From assembly GCA_016709315.1 (NCBI GenBank), contig JADJMZ010000001.1:1244613-1308612 (forward strand): a DNA stretch of 64,000 nt, written 5' to 3'. Shown piece after piece: positions 63,957-64,000 of the stretch (its first letter is position 1; every line of letters starts with the position of its first letter). The notes beneath the pieces were generated by a model, which was given only the letters and a program-made list of their open reading frames with translations, had not been told where the DNA came from and did no database searches. This stretch comes from Ignavibacteria bacterium. GTDB lineage: Bacteria; Bacteroidota; Ignavibacteria; Tepidaquicellales; Tepidaquicellaceae. A program made the position numbers and the translations under genes.

Positions 63957-64000
63957 TTTCATAGGTATAGTCATAATTATTGATTGATTTTAGCTTGATA

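Overview
The window is AT-rich chromosomal DNA, most likely from an Ignavibacteria-type member of the Bacteroidota (Chlorobi/Ignavibacteria branch). Three things point there. Six predicted secreted proteins end in a type IX secretion (T9SS) sorting domain that opens with a YPNPFNP motif. Most genes lack a strong Shine-Dalgarno sequence. At least one promoter fits the Bacteroidota pattern TTTG-N19-TAnnTTTG. No rRNA, tRNA, CRISPR array, phage or transposase gene was seen. The assignment is inferred from sequence style only.

Layout: the left edge holds the start of a FISUMP-domain protein (minus strand), an EamA exporter and a small sulfotransferase. Bases 3040-11224 are one tight seven-gene plus-strand operon: nucleotidyltransferase, B12-type radical SAM enzyme, methyltransferase, GT87-like membrane glycosyltransferase, GT9 glycosyltransferase, second methyltransferase and amidohydrolase. 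It looks like a dedicated but unassigned biosynthetic pathway, probably for a modified surface glycan or lipid. Next come an MFS exporter, a T9SS-exported M1 aminopeptidase, two UvrA paralogues facing each other across a TPR protein, a GT-C membrane protein with a sensor kinase, a FecCD permease overlapping mnmE, a DUF218 protein, an OppD-like ATPase, hutI and a PQQ-type sugar dehydrogenase lipoprotein.

From 33.4 to 48.7 kb nearly everything is envelope or secretion related: a frameshifted GT-C protein behind a diverged hisA, a PorZ-like propeller protein, a monoheme cytochrome/beta-barrel fusion resembling Cyc2, a lipoprotein, a BNR-repeat T9SS cargo, a TonB-dependent receptor, two further T9SS cargo proteins and a beta-helix protein with a dockerin-like tail. 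From 48.8 to 57.1 kb are an LpxH-like phosphoesterase, an arsR-arsM arsenic module with a visible operator over its promoter, cytochrome bd oxidase (cydAB), a beta-lactamase-fold hydrolase with TPRs, and an ECF sigma factor overlapping a probable membrane anti-sigma gene.

The stretch 57.1-59.6 kb is rich in repeats: a 13-unit heptamer array, inverted TCCCGTAGGGAT elements, a duplicated gene tail carrying a GC-rich palindromic insertion, and a T9SS cargo gene split by a T8 slip. The right end carries a sugar-phosphate transferase, an Omp28-like T9SS protein and an antitoxin whose partner toxin is cut off by a palindromic repeat. Several short palindromic repeat families recur between genes across the window.
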